The notes under the pieces were generated by a model, which did no database searches, had not been told where the DNA came from, and saw only the letters and a list, made by a program, of their open reading frames with translations. Positions 1 through 6,014 of a stretch of 9,331 nt of DNA are shown piece by piece. A program made the translations under genes and the position numbers. The first letter of the stretch is position 1. Each line of letters begins with the position of its first letter. Source of the DNA: CAWULT01 sp963923455 (GTDB lineage: Bacteria; Acidobacteriota; Vicinamibacteria; Vicinamibacterales; UBA2999); the NCBI GenBank assembly GCA_963923455.1, contig CAWULT010000158.1, forward strand, positions 1 through 9,331, written 5' to 3'.

Positions 1-43
1 CAGCCCCTCAAGCTGGTGCGTCTGCCAATTCCGCCACTTCCGC
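1..43 (-). tRNA. tRNA-Leu(GAG), 5' part only (cut by window edge)
   Basis: Read on the minus strand from 43 downwards, the sequence starts GCGGAAG (acceptor arm) followed by TG. A D-arm with a GCG/CGC stem and the GAATTGGCAGA loop comes next, typical of bacterial leucine tRNAs. An anticodon stem CCAGC follows with loop TTGAGGG, giving anticodon GAG, and then GCTG before the window ends. The variable arm, T-arm and 3' end are outside the window. Position downstream of secG matches known synteny: in E. coli the GAG tRNA-Leu gene leuU also follows secG. The 5' boundary at 43 is set by the 7-nt acceptor strand and could be off by a base or so, since its 3' partner is not visible. Confidence 0.9.
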
Positions 44-50
44 GTGGAGG

Positions 51-81
51 GCAAGCAGGTCCGAAGACCCGCTCGTCTTGC
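51..81 (-). other. UUCG-capped stem-loop between secG and tRNA-Leu
   Basis: In the minus-strand transcript the spacer folds as a six-pair stem (one G-U pair) closed by the extra-stable C(UUCG)G tetraloop, at 56-71. An outer five-pair stem GCAAG/CTTGC uses 77-81 and 51-55, with a five-base bulge on the 5' side. No U-run follows, so it is not a textbook intrinsic terminator. It could act as a weak terminator, an mRNA 3'-end stabiliser, or a processing landmark if secG and the tRNA are co-transcribed. The fold was made by eye. Confidence 0.5.
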
Positions 82-87
82 TGACGA

Positions 88-462
88 CTACTTCGCCGGC
101 GTCGTTGCGCCTGCCGGAGCCGGCGTTGGCTGCGCCGGAGTCGTGGTGGTGGCCGGAGCCGCCGGAGTTACCGGAGCCGGGTTGGCCGGAGCGGTGCTCG
201 GCGCGCGGCCACCCACGACGGAGCCGGGGCCCCGGCGGCCGAGGATGCCGAGCGCGATCGCGCCCACCATGAACAACACCGCGCACACCGTGGTGGCGCG
301 GGACAGGACGGTGGCGCCGCTGCGGGCCCCGAAGGCCGCCTGGCTGGCGCCGCCGCCGAAGGCGTTGGCGATGTCGCCGCCCTTGCCCTGCTGGAGGAGG
401 ACCACCAGCATCATGACGAGGCAGGTGACGATGTAGAGCGCGGCGACCAGGTAATACAGCAT
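88..462 (-). CDS. secG: Preprotein translocase subunit SecG
   Basis: SecG is a small integral membrane subunit of the SecYEG protein-export channel. The 124-residue product has two hydrophobic segments at about residues 4-23 and 56-75. They are joined by the family's glycine-rich cytoplasmic loop (QQGKGGDIANAFGGG, residues 24-38, then Q-x-x-F-G). The core ends near residue 76. A long Pro/Ala/Thr-rich low-complexity tail follows to residue 124, which makes it longer than the E. coli protein (about 110 residues) and the B. subtilis protein (about 76). The ATG at 460-462 is preceded by a purine-rich GAGAGAGAG stretch acting as ribosome-binding site. The gene lies 28 bp after tpiA and is probably the last protein gene of the gap-pgk-tpiA-secG operon, followed by tRNA-Leu. 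Confidence 0.95.
   Translation of the reverse strand: MLYYLVAALYIVTCLVMMLVVLLQQGKGGDIANAFGGGASQAAFGARSGATVLSRATTVCAVLFMVGAIALGILGRRGPGSVVGGRAPSTAPANPAPVTPAAPATTTTPAQPTPAPAGATTPAK
114..191 (-). repeat. In-frame CCGGAG repeats coding the SecG Pro/Ala tail
   Basis: The hexamer CCGGAG (plus strand) occurs at 114, 135, 153, 162, 171 and 186. The intervals are 21, 18, 9, 9 and 15 bp, all multiples of three. On the coding strand each copy falls within Ala-Pro codon pairs of the SecG C-terminal tail. This looks like a coding microrepeat able to expand and contract without breaking the frame. Confidence 0.6.
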
Positions 463-490
463 CTGACTCTCTCTCAGCCGGAAACCCGGA

Positions 491-1258
491 TTATACCTGC
501 CCGCGCCGGCTTCTGGAAACTATCTCGTAGAACCCCTGGACGTCCAGGCTGGCGCCGCCCACCAGGGCCCCGTCGATGTCGGCCTGGGCGACGAGGTCCG
601 CGATGTTCTCGGGCTTCACGCTTCCGCCGTAGATCACGTGGCAGTGCTCGGCCGGGTCGGGCCCGAACCACTGGCGCAGCCGCTGGCGGATGTGGGCGTG
701 GGCCTCGCCGGCCTGGGCCGGAGTGGCCGTCCGGCCGGTGCCGATGGCCCAGACCGGTTCGTAGGCGATGACGAGCTGGGTGAGCTGCTCGGAGGTCAGG
801 CCGTCCAGCCCGCGCTTGATCTGGCGGTCGAGCACCTCCATCGTCTCGTTGCGCTCGCGCTGGTCGAGCGTCTCGCCAATGCAGACGATGGGGGTCAGGC
901 CGGCGGCGAACGCGGCCAGGAGCTTGCGGTTCACCGTCTCGTCCGTTTCGCCGAAGAGCGTGCGGCGCTCGGAGTGGCCGATGATCACGTACTCGGCCCC
1001 GGCCTCGCGAATCATCGGCGCGCTGACCTCCCCGGTGAAGGCGCCCTCGCGCTCCCAGTAGAGGTCCTGCGCCGCCACGCCGACGTTGCTGTTGCGGGCG
1101 GCTTCGGCCGCGCCGTGCAGCGCGACGAAGGTGGGCGCCACGACGATCTCGACGTCCGTGATCCCCTGCACGAGGCTCCGGAACTCCTTGACGTACTTCA
1201 CGGCCTCGCTGGCCGTCTTGTACATCTTCCAGTTGCCGGCGATGAAGGGGATCCGCAT
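491..1258 (-). CDS. tpiA: Triosephosphate isomerase
   Basis: This cytosolic enzyme interconverts dihydroxyacetone phosphate and glyceraldehyde 3-phosphate in glycolysis and gluconeogenesis. The 255-residue length is normal for the family. Visible active-site residues are Asn9 and Lys11 in GNWKM, the electrophilic His95 in IIGHSERR, and the catalytic base Glu167 in AYEPVWAIGTG, which leads into the phosphate-gripping loop 6. The phosphate-binding YGGSVKPEN lies at 210-218. The ATG at 1256-1258 has a clear GGAGG at 1264-1268, five bases upstream, and the N-terminus aligns with the family start. It lies 27 bp after pgk and 28 bp before secG on the same strand, as part of the glycolytic operon. 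Nothing is missing or unusual. Confidence 0.98.
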   Translation of the reverse strand: MRIPFIAGNWKMYKTASEAVKYVKEFRSLVQGITDVEIVVAPTFVALHGAAEAARNSNVGVAAQDLYWEREGAFTGEVSAPMIREAGAEYVIIGHSERRTLFGETDETVNRKLLAAFAAGLTPIVCIGETLDQRERNETMEVLDRQIKRGLDGLTSEQLTQLVIAYEPVWAIGTGRTATPAQAGEAHAHIRQRLRQWFGPDPAEHCHVIYGGSVKPENIADLVAQADIDGALVGGASLDVQGFYEIVSRSRRGQV

Positions 1259-1285
1259 GATTGCCTCCGTCGGTCTGCCTCGGGC

Positions 1286-2476
1286 CTACTTGTCGGGCAG
1301 CGCCGCCACGCCGGGCAGCGTCCGGCCACCCAGGCATTCGAGCGACGCGCCACCGCCCGTCGAGATGTGCGTGATGCTGCCGGCGACGCCGGCCTTCTTG
1401 ATGGCCGAAATCGAGTCGCCGCCGCCCACGATGGTGATGCCCTTTACGGCGGCCACCGCCCTGGCCACGCCGATCGTGCCCTGCGCGAAGGCGTCGATTT
1501 CGAAGACGCCCATCGGGCCGTTCCACACCACCGTCTTCGCGTCGGCGAGCGCCGCGGCGTAGGCCGCCACCGTCTTCGGGCCGATGTCGAGGCCCATGCG
1601 GTCGCCGATCGCGGCATCGTCGACACCCAGGGTCTCGGTGGGTGCGCCGGCGTCGAGCGCGGGCGCGACCACGTGGTCCACCGGAAGGAGGAGTTGCAGT
1701 CCGCGGGCACCGGCGCGCACCACGATGTCGCGCGCCAGCTCGAGCTTGTCATCTTCGACGAGCGACTTGCCGACGGGCTTTCCCATGGCCTTGAAGAAGG
1801 TATAGGCCATGGCGCCGCCGATGATCAGGCGGTCGATGCGGGGGATGAGGTTCTCGATCACCTCGATCTTGTCCGACACCTTCGCGCCGCCCAGCACGGC
1901 CACGAACGGCCGCTCGGGGCTGGCGAGCGCGTCGGTCAGGTAGCGCAGCTCCTGCTCCATCAGCAGGCCTGCGCCTGCCTCGCCGGCCAGGTGCACCAGC
2001 GCTTCCACCGAGGCGTGGGCGCGGTGCGCCGCGCCAAAGGCGTCGTTGACGTAGACGTCGGTGAGCGCGGCCAAGCCCTTGGCGAAGGCCGCATCGTTCT
2101 TCTCCTCCTCCGCGTGGAAGCGGAGGTTCTCGAGCAGCACGACGCTGCCGGCAGGCGCCGCGTTGACGACGGATTCGGCGGCCGGGCCCACGCAGTCAGT
2201 GGCGAACAGCACCGGGCGGCCGAGCAGTTCCCCGAGGCGAGCCGCCACGGGCTGCAGGCTCATGTCGGCGTTGGGCTTGCCCTTCGGGCGGCCGAGGTGC
2301 GAGGCCAGCACCACGCACCGGGCGCCGGCCTCGAGGGCGTAACGGATGGTCGGGAGCGACGCCTTGATGCGCGTGTCGTCGCCGATGATGCCTGCCTTGA
2401 GCGGGACGTTGAAGTCCACGCGCAGGAACACCCGGCGTCCCTGAAGGCTCAGATCGCGAATCGTCTTCTTCGGCAC
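1286..2476 (-). CDS. pgk: Phosphoglycerate kinase
   Basis: It catalyses the ADP/ATP-linked interconversion of 1,3-bisphosphoglycerate and 3-phosphoglycerate in the cytosol. The 396-residue length is typical. The substrate-binding N-domain shows RVDFNVP (19-25, with Asp21 and Asn23), HLGRPKG (60-66), ENLRF (116-120) and HRAHAS (151-156). The nucleotide-binding C-domain shows LGGAKVSDKI (195-204), VWNGPMGVFE (317-326), GGGDS (351-355) and ISTGGGASLE (371-380). The start codon is GTG at 2474-2476. The N-terminus reads MPKKTIRDLSLQGRRV, which matches the family, and there is only a weak G-rich ribosome-binding site. The gene follows gap by 19 bp, so translation may depend partly on ribosomes coming from gap. 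Confidence 0.98.
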   Translation of the reverse strand: MPKKTIRDLSLQGRRVFLRVDFNVPLKAGIIGDDTRIKASLPTIRYALEAGARCVVLASHLGRPKGKPNADMSLQPVAARLGELLGRPVLFATDCVGPAAESVVNAAPAGSVVLLENLRFHAEEEKNDAAFAKGLAALTDVYVNDAFGAAHRAHASVEALVHLAGEAGAGLLMEQELRYLTDALASPERPFVAVLGGAKVSDKIEVIENLIPRIDRLIIGGAMAYTFFKAMGKPVGKSLVEDDKLELARDIVVRAGARGLQLLLPVDHVVAPALDAGAPTETLGVDDAAIGDRMGLDIGPKTVAAYAAALADAKTVVWNGPMGVFEIDAFAQGTIGVARAVAAVKGITIVGGGDSISAIKKAGVAGSITHISTGGGASLECLGGRTLPGVAALPDK

Positions 2477-2495
2477 GGCGTCGCCCCCGGACTGG

Positions 2496-3503
2496 CTAGA
2501 GACCCTTGGCGACGATCTGCTTCAACAGGTCGACACAGCGGTTCGAGTAGCCCCACTCGTTGTCGTACCAGGCCAGCACCTTCAGGAAGTCGCCGTCCAT
2601 CACCTTGGTGTACGGCGCATCGACGATCGACGAGTTGGGGTTGCCCTTGAAGTCGATCGACACGAGCTCGGCGTCCGACACGGCCAGGATGCCCTTGAGC
2701 GGGCCGGCCGCCGCTTCGCGCAGCTTGGCGTTGACCTCTTCACCGGAGGTCTTCCTGTCGACGATGACGTTCAGGTCCACCACCGAGACGTTCGGCGTGG
2801 GCACGCGCATCGCGAAGCCGTCGAGCTTGCCCTTGAGCTGCGGCAGCACCTCGCCGACGGCCGTGGCGGCACCCGTCGTGGTCGGAATCATCGAGAGCGC
2901 GGCGGCGCGGGCCCGGCGCAGGTCCTTGTGCGGCAGGTCCAGCAGGTTCTGGTCGTTGGTGTAGGAGTGGACGGTGGTCATCCAGCCCTTCTTGATCCCG
3001 AAGTGCTCGTCGATCACCTTGGCCAGCGGTGCGAGGCAGTTCGTCGTGCAGGAGGCGTTGGAGATGATCTGGTGCTTCGCCGGGTCGTAGGCGCCGTCGT
3101 TGACGCCGAGCACGACGGTCACATCTGGGCCCTTGGCGGGAGCGGTGATGATCACCTTCTTCGCGCCGGCGGCGATGTGCTTGGCCGCGCCGTCGCGGCT
3201 CGTGAAGATGCCGGTGGACTCGAAGACCACGTCGCAGCCCAGGTCCTTCCACGGCAGCTGGGCCGGGTCCTTCAGCGAGAGCACCTTGAACTCGTCGCCG
3301 GCCACGCTGATGCCGTCGCTCGTGGGCTTCACCTCTGCGTCCAGGTTGCCCAGGACGGAGTCGTACTTGAGCAGGTGCGCCAGGGTGGCGGCGTTGGTGA
3401 GGTCGTTCACCGCGACGATGTCGATGTTCTGGTCGCCCATCGCGGCGCGCATGATGTTGCGCCCGATGCGCCCGAAGCCGTTGATCCCCACTTTGACCGC
3501 CAT
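2496..3503 (-). CDS. gap: Glyceraldehyde-3-phosphate dehydrogenase, type I (NAD-type)
   Basis: This tetrameric cytosolic enzyme oxidises and phosphorylates glyceraldehyde 3-phosphate to 1,3-bisphosphoglycerate, feeding the next gene product, Pgk. The 335-residue length is typical. The Rossmann motif GINGFGRIGRN occupies residues 6-16. Asp34 at the end of the second strand (AVND) fits NAD preference. The catalytic Cys152 is in SNASCTTNCLAP and its partner is His179 in TTVHSYT. The S-loop reads LDLPHKDLRRARAAALSMIPTTTGAA, and the C-terminus has the conserved WYDNEWGYSNR. The ATG at 3501-3503 has a strong AAGGAGAGG ribosome-binding site at 3511-3519. As first gene of the minus-strand operon it is driven by the promoter at 3551-3580, with a leader of about 40 nt. 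Confidence 0.98.
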   Translation of the reverse strand: MAVKVGINGFGRIGRNIMRAAMGDQNIDIVAVNDLTNAATLAHLLKYDSVLGNLDAEVKPTSDGISVAGDEFKVLSLKDPAQLPWKDLGCDVVFESTGIFTSRDGAAKHIAAGAKKVIITAPAKGPDVTVVLGVNDGAYDPAKHQIISNASCTTNCLAPLAKVIDEHFGIKKGWMTTVHSYTNDQNLLDLPHKDLRRARAAALSMIPTTTGAATAVGEVLPQLKGKLDGFAMRVPTPNVSVVDLNVIVDRKTSGEEVNAKLREAAAGPLKGILAVSDAELVSIDFKGNPNSSIVDAPYTKVMDGDFLKVLAWYDNEWGYSNRCVDLLKQIVAKGL

Positions 3504-3516
3504 CTCAGTGCCTCTC

Positions 3517-3526
3517 CTTCCGGAAG
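3517..3526. repeat. 10-bp perfect palindrome in the gap leader
   Basis: CTTCCGGAAG is a perfect palindrome lying just upstream of, and overlapping by three bases, the gap Shine-Dalgarno sequence at 3511-3519. It has no loop, so a hairpin would lose its inner pairs. It could equally be a dimeric operator or chance. Confidence 0.35.
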
Positions 3527-3550
3527 AATTCCCTGAAAGCCAAACAACGA

Positions 3551-3580
3551 ATTGTAGAGACTTGCCTTGAACGGGGTCAA
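3551..3580 (-). promoter_or_regulatory. Sigma70-type promoter for gap-pgk-tpiA-secG
   Basis: On the minus strand the -35 box TTGACC (3575-3580) is separated by 18 bp from the -10 box TACAAT (3551-3556). Transcription would start near 3544, giving a leader of about 40 nt before the gap ATG. The boxes match the consensus at 5 of 6 and 5 of 6 positions and lie in the most AT-rich part of the window. The promoter is predicted by eye only. Confidence 0.7.
3567..3580. promoter_or_regulatory. Imperfect palindrome formed by the two opposing -35 boxes
   Basis: The 14 bp TTGAACGGGGTCAA is an inverted repeat with one mismatched pair in its 6-bp arms. The left arm is the -35 box of the LPS promoter and the right arm is the complement of the gap -35 box. 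It could be a dimeric regulator site covering both -35 elements, or simply a consequence of two similar -35 boxes meeting head to head. Confidence 0.45.
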
Positions 3581-3595
3581 TGCAGTCTGTATACT
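3567..3595 (+). promoter_or_regulatory. Sigma70-type promoter for the waaA-lpxK LPS operon
   Basis: On the plus strand the -35 box TTGAAC (3567-3572) is separated by 17 bp from the -10 box TATACT (3590-3595). Transcription would start near 3602, leaving a leader of about 47 nt before the waaA GTG. The promoter overlaps the opposing gap promoter, and each -35 box sits in the other's spacer. Confidence 0.7.
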
Positions 3596-3611
3596 CTTGT
3601 GAATCTAAAGG

Positions 3612-3627
3612 CTGTCTTTTCTGACAG
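3612..3627 (+). other. Small hairpin in the waaA leader
   Basis: CTGTC (3612-3616), a six-base loop TTTTCT and GACAG (3623-3627) form a five-pair stem. A G-U pair could extend it. It lies between the predicted transcription start and the waaA GTG, in a leader without a clear Shine-Dalgarno sequence. It is short, and its function is unknown. Confidence 0.4.
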
Positions 3628-3648
3628 TTAGCAATATCGCGGTGCTGC

Positions 3649-4989
3649 GTGTACCTGCTCTATAGCCTGGCCTCGTTCTGCCTCGTGGCGGTGCTGTCAC
3701 CGTACCTGCTCTATCGAGCGCTGCGGTACGGCAAGTACCTCGGCAGCCTGGGCCAACGGTTCGGCCGGCTGCCCGTGTCGTTCAACCTCGACGCGGAGGA
3801 ATCGATCTGGGTGCACGCCGTGTCGGTCGGCGAGGTGCTGGCGGCGCGTCCGGTGATCGCGGACCTGCGGATGCGGTACCCGGGCCTGCGGGTGTTCCTG
3901 TCCACGACGACGATGTCGGGCCAGCGGCTGGCCAGGCACAACATCCGCGACGTCGACGGGGTCTTCTATTTCCCGTTCGACTGGACGTTCAGCGTGCGGC
4001 GCACGCTCCGGCTGGTGAAGCCGCGGCTGTTCGTGATGGTCGAGACGGAGATCTGGCCGAACCTGCTGCGCGAGTGCCGCCGCACGGGCGTCAAGACCGT
4101 CGTCGTGAACGGGCGGCTGTCGGCACGCTCCTACGCGCGCTACCGGCTCGTGCGGCCGTTCTTCGCCAGGGTGCTGGCCGACGTCGACCGGTTCTGCGTG
4201 CAGGGCGAGGAGACGGCGCGGCGGTTGATCGCGCTCGGCGCCGACCCGGCCCGCATCACCGTGACCGGCAGCCTGAAGTTCGACGCGCTGGACCTGGCCA
4301 CCCTGCCGGGCCGCGGGCCGGGCCGCGTGCTGCGCTTCTTCCGCGTCTCGCCGTCGCGGCCGGTGCTGGTGGCCGGCAGCACGCTGCGGGGCGAGGAAGA
4401 GATGGTGATCCACGCGTTCAACCGCTTCCGGGCGACGCCGGGCGGGCAGGGCGCGTTGCTCGTGCTGGCCGCCCGGCACCCCGAGCGGTTCGCCGAAGTG
4501 GAGCGGTTGTGCCGGCACGAAGGGCTCACCACCGTGCGGCGAACCGAGTTGTCCGTGGATGCCGAGCCGCGGGCCGACGCCGTGATCCTCGACACGATCG
4601 GCGAGCTGGCGCAGATCTACCAGATCGCCACCGCGGTCTTCGTCGGGGGAAGCCTCGTGCCGGCGGGCGGCCACAACATCCTCGAGCCGGCCGTGCACGG
4701 CAAGGCCATCATCGTCGGGCCGCACATGCACAACTTCGCCGAGATCATGGACACCTTCCTGGCGAATGGCGCGGCCATCCAGGTGCCCAGCCAGCGGGCG
4801 TTCGAAGAGGCCGTGCTGGGGCTGATGAGCGACCCGGTGCAACGCGCCAAGTACGGGGCGGCGGCTCGCGCGCTGGTGCTGGCCAACCGCGGCGCCAAGG
4901 ACAAGACGCTCGCGGTCATCGGCGAGGTGCTGCCCGTGGAACCGCGGCCGCGGACCGCCGTGATCCGCCCCTTCCGCGTCGTCCATTGA
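3649..4989 (+). CDS. waaA: 3-deoxy-D-manno-octulosonic acid (Kdo) transferase
   Basis: WaaA (KdtA) transfers Kdo from CMP-Kdo to the lipid A precursor lipid IVA at the inner face of the cytoplasmic membrane. The 446-residue product has an N-terminal hydrophobic anchor (about 1-23) followed by a basic stretch. Next come WVHAVSVGEV (54-63) with the family's catalytic Glu62, ETEIWPN (132-138) and NGRLSARSY (154-162). GSLKFD (207-212) ends the N-domain. The C-terminal GT-B nucleotide-sugar domain shows AGSTLRGEEE (242-251), ARHPERF (275-281) and FVGGSLVPAGGHNILEPA (331-348). The start is GTG at 3649-3651: an in-frame TGA at 3622-3624 and no ATG, GTG or TTG between exclude a longer form. No good Shine-Dalgarno is visible. 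A 13-bp direct repeat encodes YLLY twice (residues 2-5 and 19-22). It is the first gene of the LPS operon and ends in a TTGA overlap with lpxK. Confidence 0.96.
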   Translation: MYLLYSLASFCLVAVLSPYLLYRALRYGKYLGSLGQRFGRLPVSFNLDAEESIWVHAVSVGEVLAARPVIADLRMRYPGLRVFLSTTTMSGQRLARHNIRDVDGVFYFPFDWTFSVRRTLRLVKPRLFVMVETEIWPNLLRECRRTGVKTVVVNGRLSARSYARYRLVRPFFARVLADVDRFCVQGEETARRLIALGADPARITVTGSLKFDALDLATLPGRGPGRVLRFFRVSPSRPVLVAGSTLRGEEEMVIHAFNRFRATPGGQGALLVLAARHPERFAEVERLCRHEGLTTVRRTELSVDAEPRADAVILDTIGELAQIYQIATAVFVGGSLVPAGGHNILEPAVHGKAIIVGPHMHNFAEIMDTFLANGAAIQVPSQRAFEEAVLGLMSDPVQRAKYGAAARALVLANRGAKDKTLAVIGEVLPVEPRPRTAVIRPFRVVH

Positions 4990-6014
4990 GCGTGCTGTGC
5001 GCCGTCTACGGCCGGCTGGCGGCGGCCCGGCGCCGCCGGTACGCGCGGCGTGCGGACCTGCGGCGCCGCCTGCGGCATCCCGTGATCAGCATCGGCAACC
5101 TGTCGGTGGGCGGCAGCGGCAAGACGCCGGTCGTGGCGGCCGTCGCGAGCCTGCTGCAGGCACGGGGCGAGCGGCCGGCCGTGGTCAGCCGCGGCTACGC
5201 GCGGCGCGAACACACGCCCGGCGTGGTGATCGTCAGCGACGGCGCGCGCGTGCTGGCCACGGTGGAGCAGTCGGGCGACGAGCCGCAGATGCTGGCGCGC
5301 GCGTTGCCGGGTGTGGCGGTGCTGGTGTGCCCGGACCGGTACGCCGCTGGTACGCTGGCCGAGCAGGCGTTCGGCGCCACCGTGACGATCCTCGACGACG
5401 GCTTCCAGCACGTGCAGCTCGAACGCGACGTGGACCTGCTGCTCGTGGGCGCGGGCGACTTGACCGAGCGACTGCTGCCCTGGGGCCGCCTGCGCGAGCC
5501 GCTCGAGACGGCGCGCCTGGCCCACGCAGTCGTCGCCACGGGCACGGCCGACGACGCCGCGCGGGTGGCCGCGGCGATCGACGTCCGGCCGGTGTTCACC
5601 GTGCGGACGGCGCACGGGGCGCCGCGCCTGCTGCGGCCGTTCGGGGCACCGGCGTCGCTGCCGGCGGCCGCCACGGTGGTCGCGTGCGCGGGCATCGCCC
5701 GCCCGGAGCGCTTCTTCGGCGCCCTGGGCGCGCTCGGCTTCGGCGTGGCGAGGACGTTCGCGTTCCCCGACCACCACTGGTTCCGGGCCGCGGACGTGGC
5801 GACGGTCGAGGCCAGCGCGCGCGCGTCGGGCGCGGCCGCGGTCGTGACGACCGAAAAGGACGCCGCGCGCCTGTCGGGTGGGGAGGCCCCGCGGTTCGGG
5901 GCGGACGTGCCCTGGGTGTACGTGCCGATGACGGCCACGCTCGAACCGGCGCAGGCCTTCGAGACCTGGCTGATCGAGCGGCTGCAGGCGGCGCGACAGG
6001 TGCGGCCGGCATGA
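4986..6014 (+). CDS. lpxK: Tetraacyldisaccharide 4'-kinase
   Basis: LpxK is a membrane-associated P-loop kinase that phosphorylates the 4' position of the tetraacyldisaccharide lipid A precursor to give lipid IVA, the acceptor of WaaA. From the chosen start the product is 342 residues, close to the usual length. The Walker A region is GNLSVGGSGKTP (37-48). SRGYARR (68-74), GDEP (97-100) and DDGFQH (137-142) follow, all LpxK signatures. FPDHHWF and VTTEKDAARL sit in the C-terminal third. The start is uncertain. TTG at 4986 overlaps the waaA stop as TTGA, mirroring the ATGA junction downstream, and gives MSVLCAVYG. GTG at 4992 is nearly as good. Neither has a clear ribosome-binding site, so translational coupling to waaA is likely. 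The open frame extends upstream to 4074, but that stretch is a shadow of waaA. Confidence 0.94.
   Translation: MSVLCAVYGRLAAARRRRYARRADLRRRLRHPVISIGNLSVGGSGKTPVVAAVASLLQARGERPAVVSRGYARREHTPGVVIVSDGARVLATVEQSGDEPQMLARALPGVAVLVCPDRYAAGTLAEQAFGATVTILDDGFQHVQLERDVDLLLVGAGDLTERLLPWGRLREPLETARLAHAVVATGTADDAARVAAAIDVRPVFTVRTAHGAPRLLRPFGAPASLPAAATVVACAGIARPERFFGALGALGFGVARTFAFPDHHWFRAADVATVEASARASGAAAVVTTEKDAARLSGGEAPRFGADVPWVYVPMTATLEPAQAFETWLIERLQAARQVRPA

Noticed and set aside
51..81. Intrinsic terminator after secG
   Set aside because: The stem-loop is real by eye, but no U-run follows and a tRNA gene on the same strand starts a few bases later, so I did not call it a terminator.
8..286. Small minus-strand open frame ending in the tRNA region
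   Set aside because: It is secG in the wrong frame plus translated tRNA-Leu sequence. Translated tRNA-Leu often gives the AELAD-like ending seen here.
638..2650. 670-codon open frame on the plus strand
   Set aside because: It is antisense to tpiA, pgk and part of gap, all of which have full family motifs. Its protein is a low-information Arg/His/Asp/Val-rich shadow, as expected opposite GC-rich codons.
4074..4985. Possible long N-terminal extension of LpxK
   Set aside because: The open frame continues upstream but reads waaA in another frame. The LpxK family begins shortly before the P-loop, consistent with a start at 4986 or 4992.
3697..4986. 429-codon open frame on the minus strand opposite waaA
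   Set aside because: It is an antisense shadow of a well-supported gene. Its composition is rich in Arg, His and Pro, with no recognisable domain.
4997..6010. Possible long N-terminal extension of the LpxL-type protein
   Set aside because: The upstream open frame is lpxK out of frame. The ATG at 6011 gives a normal-length protein and an ATGA overlap.
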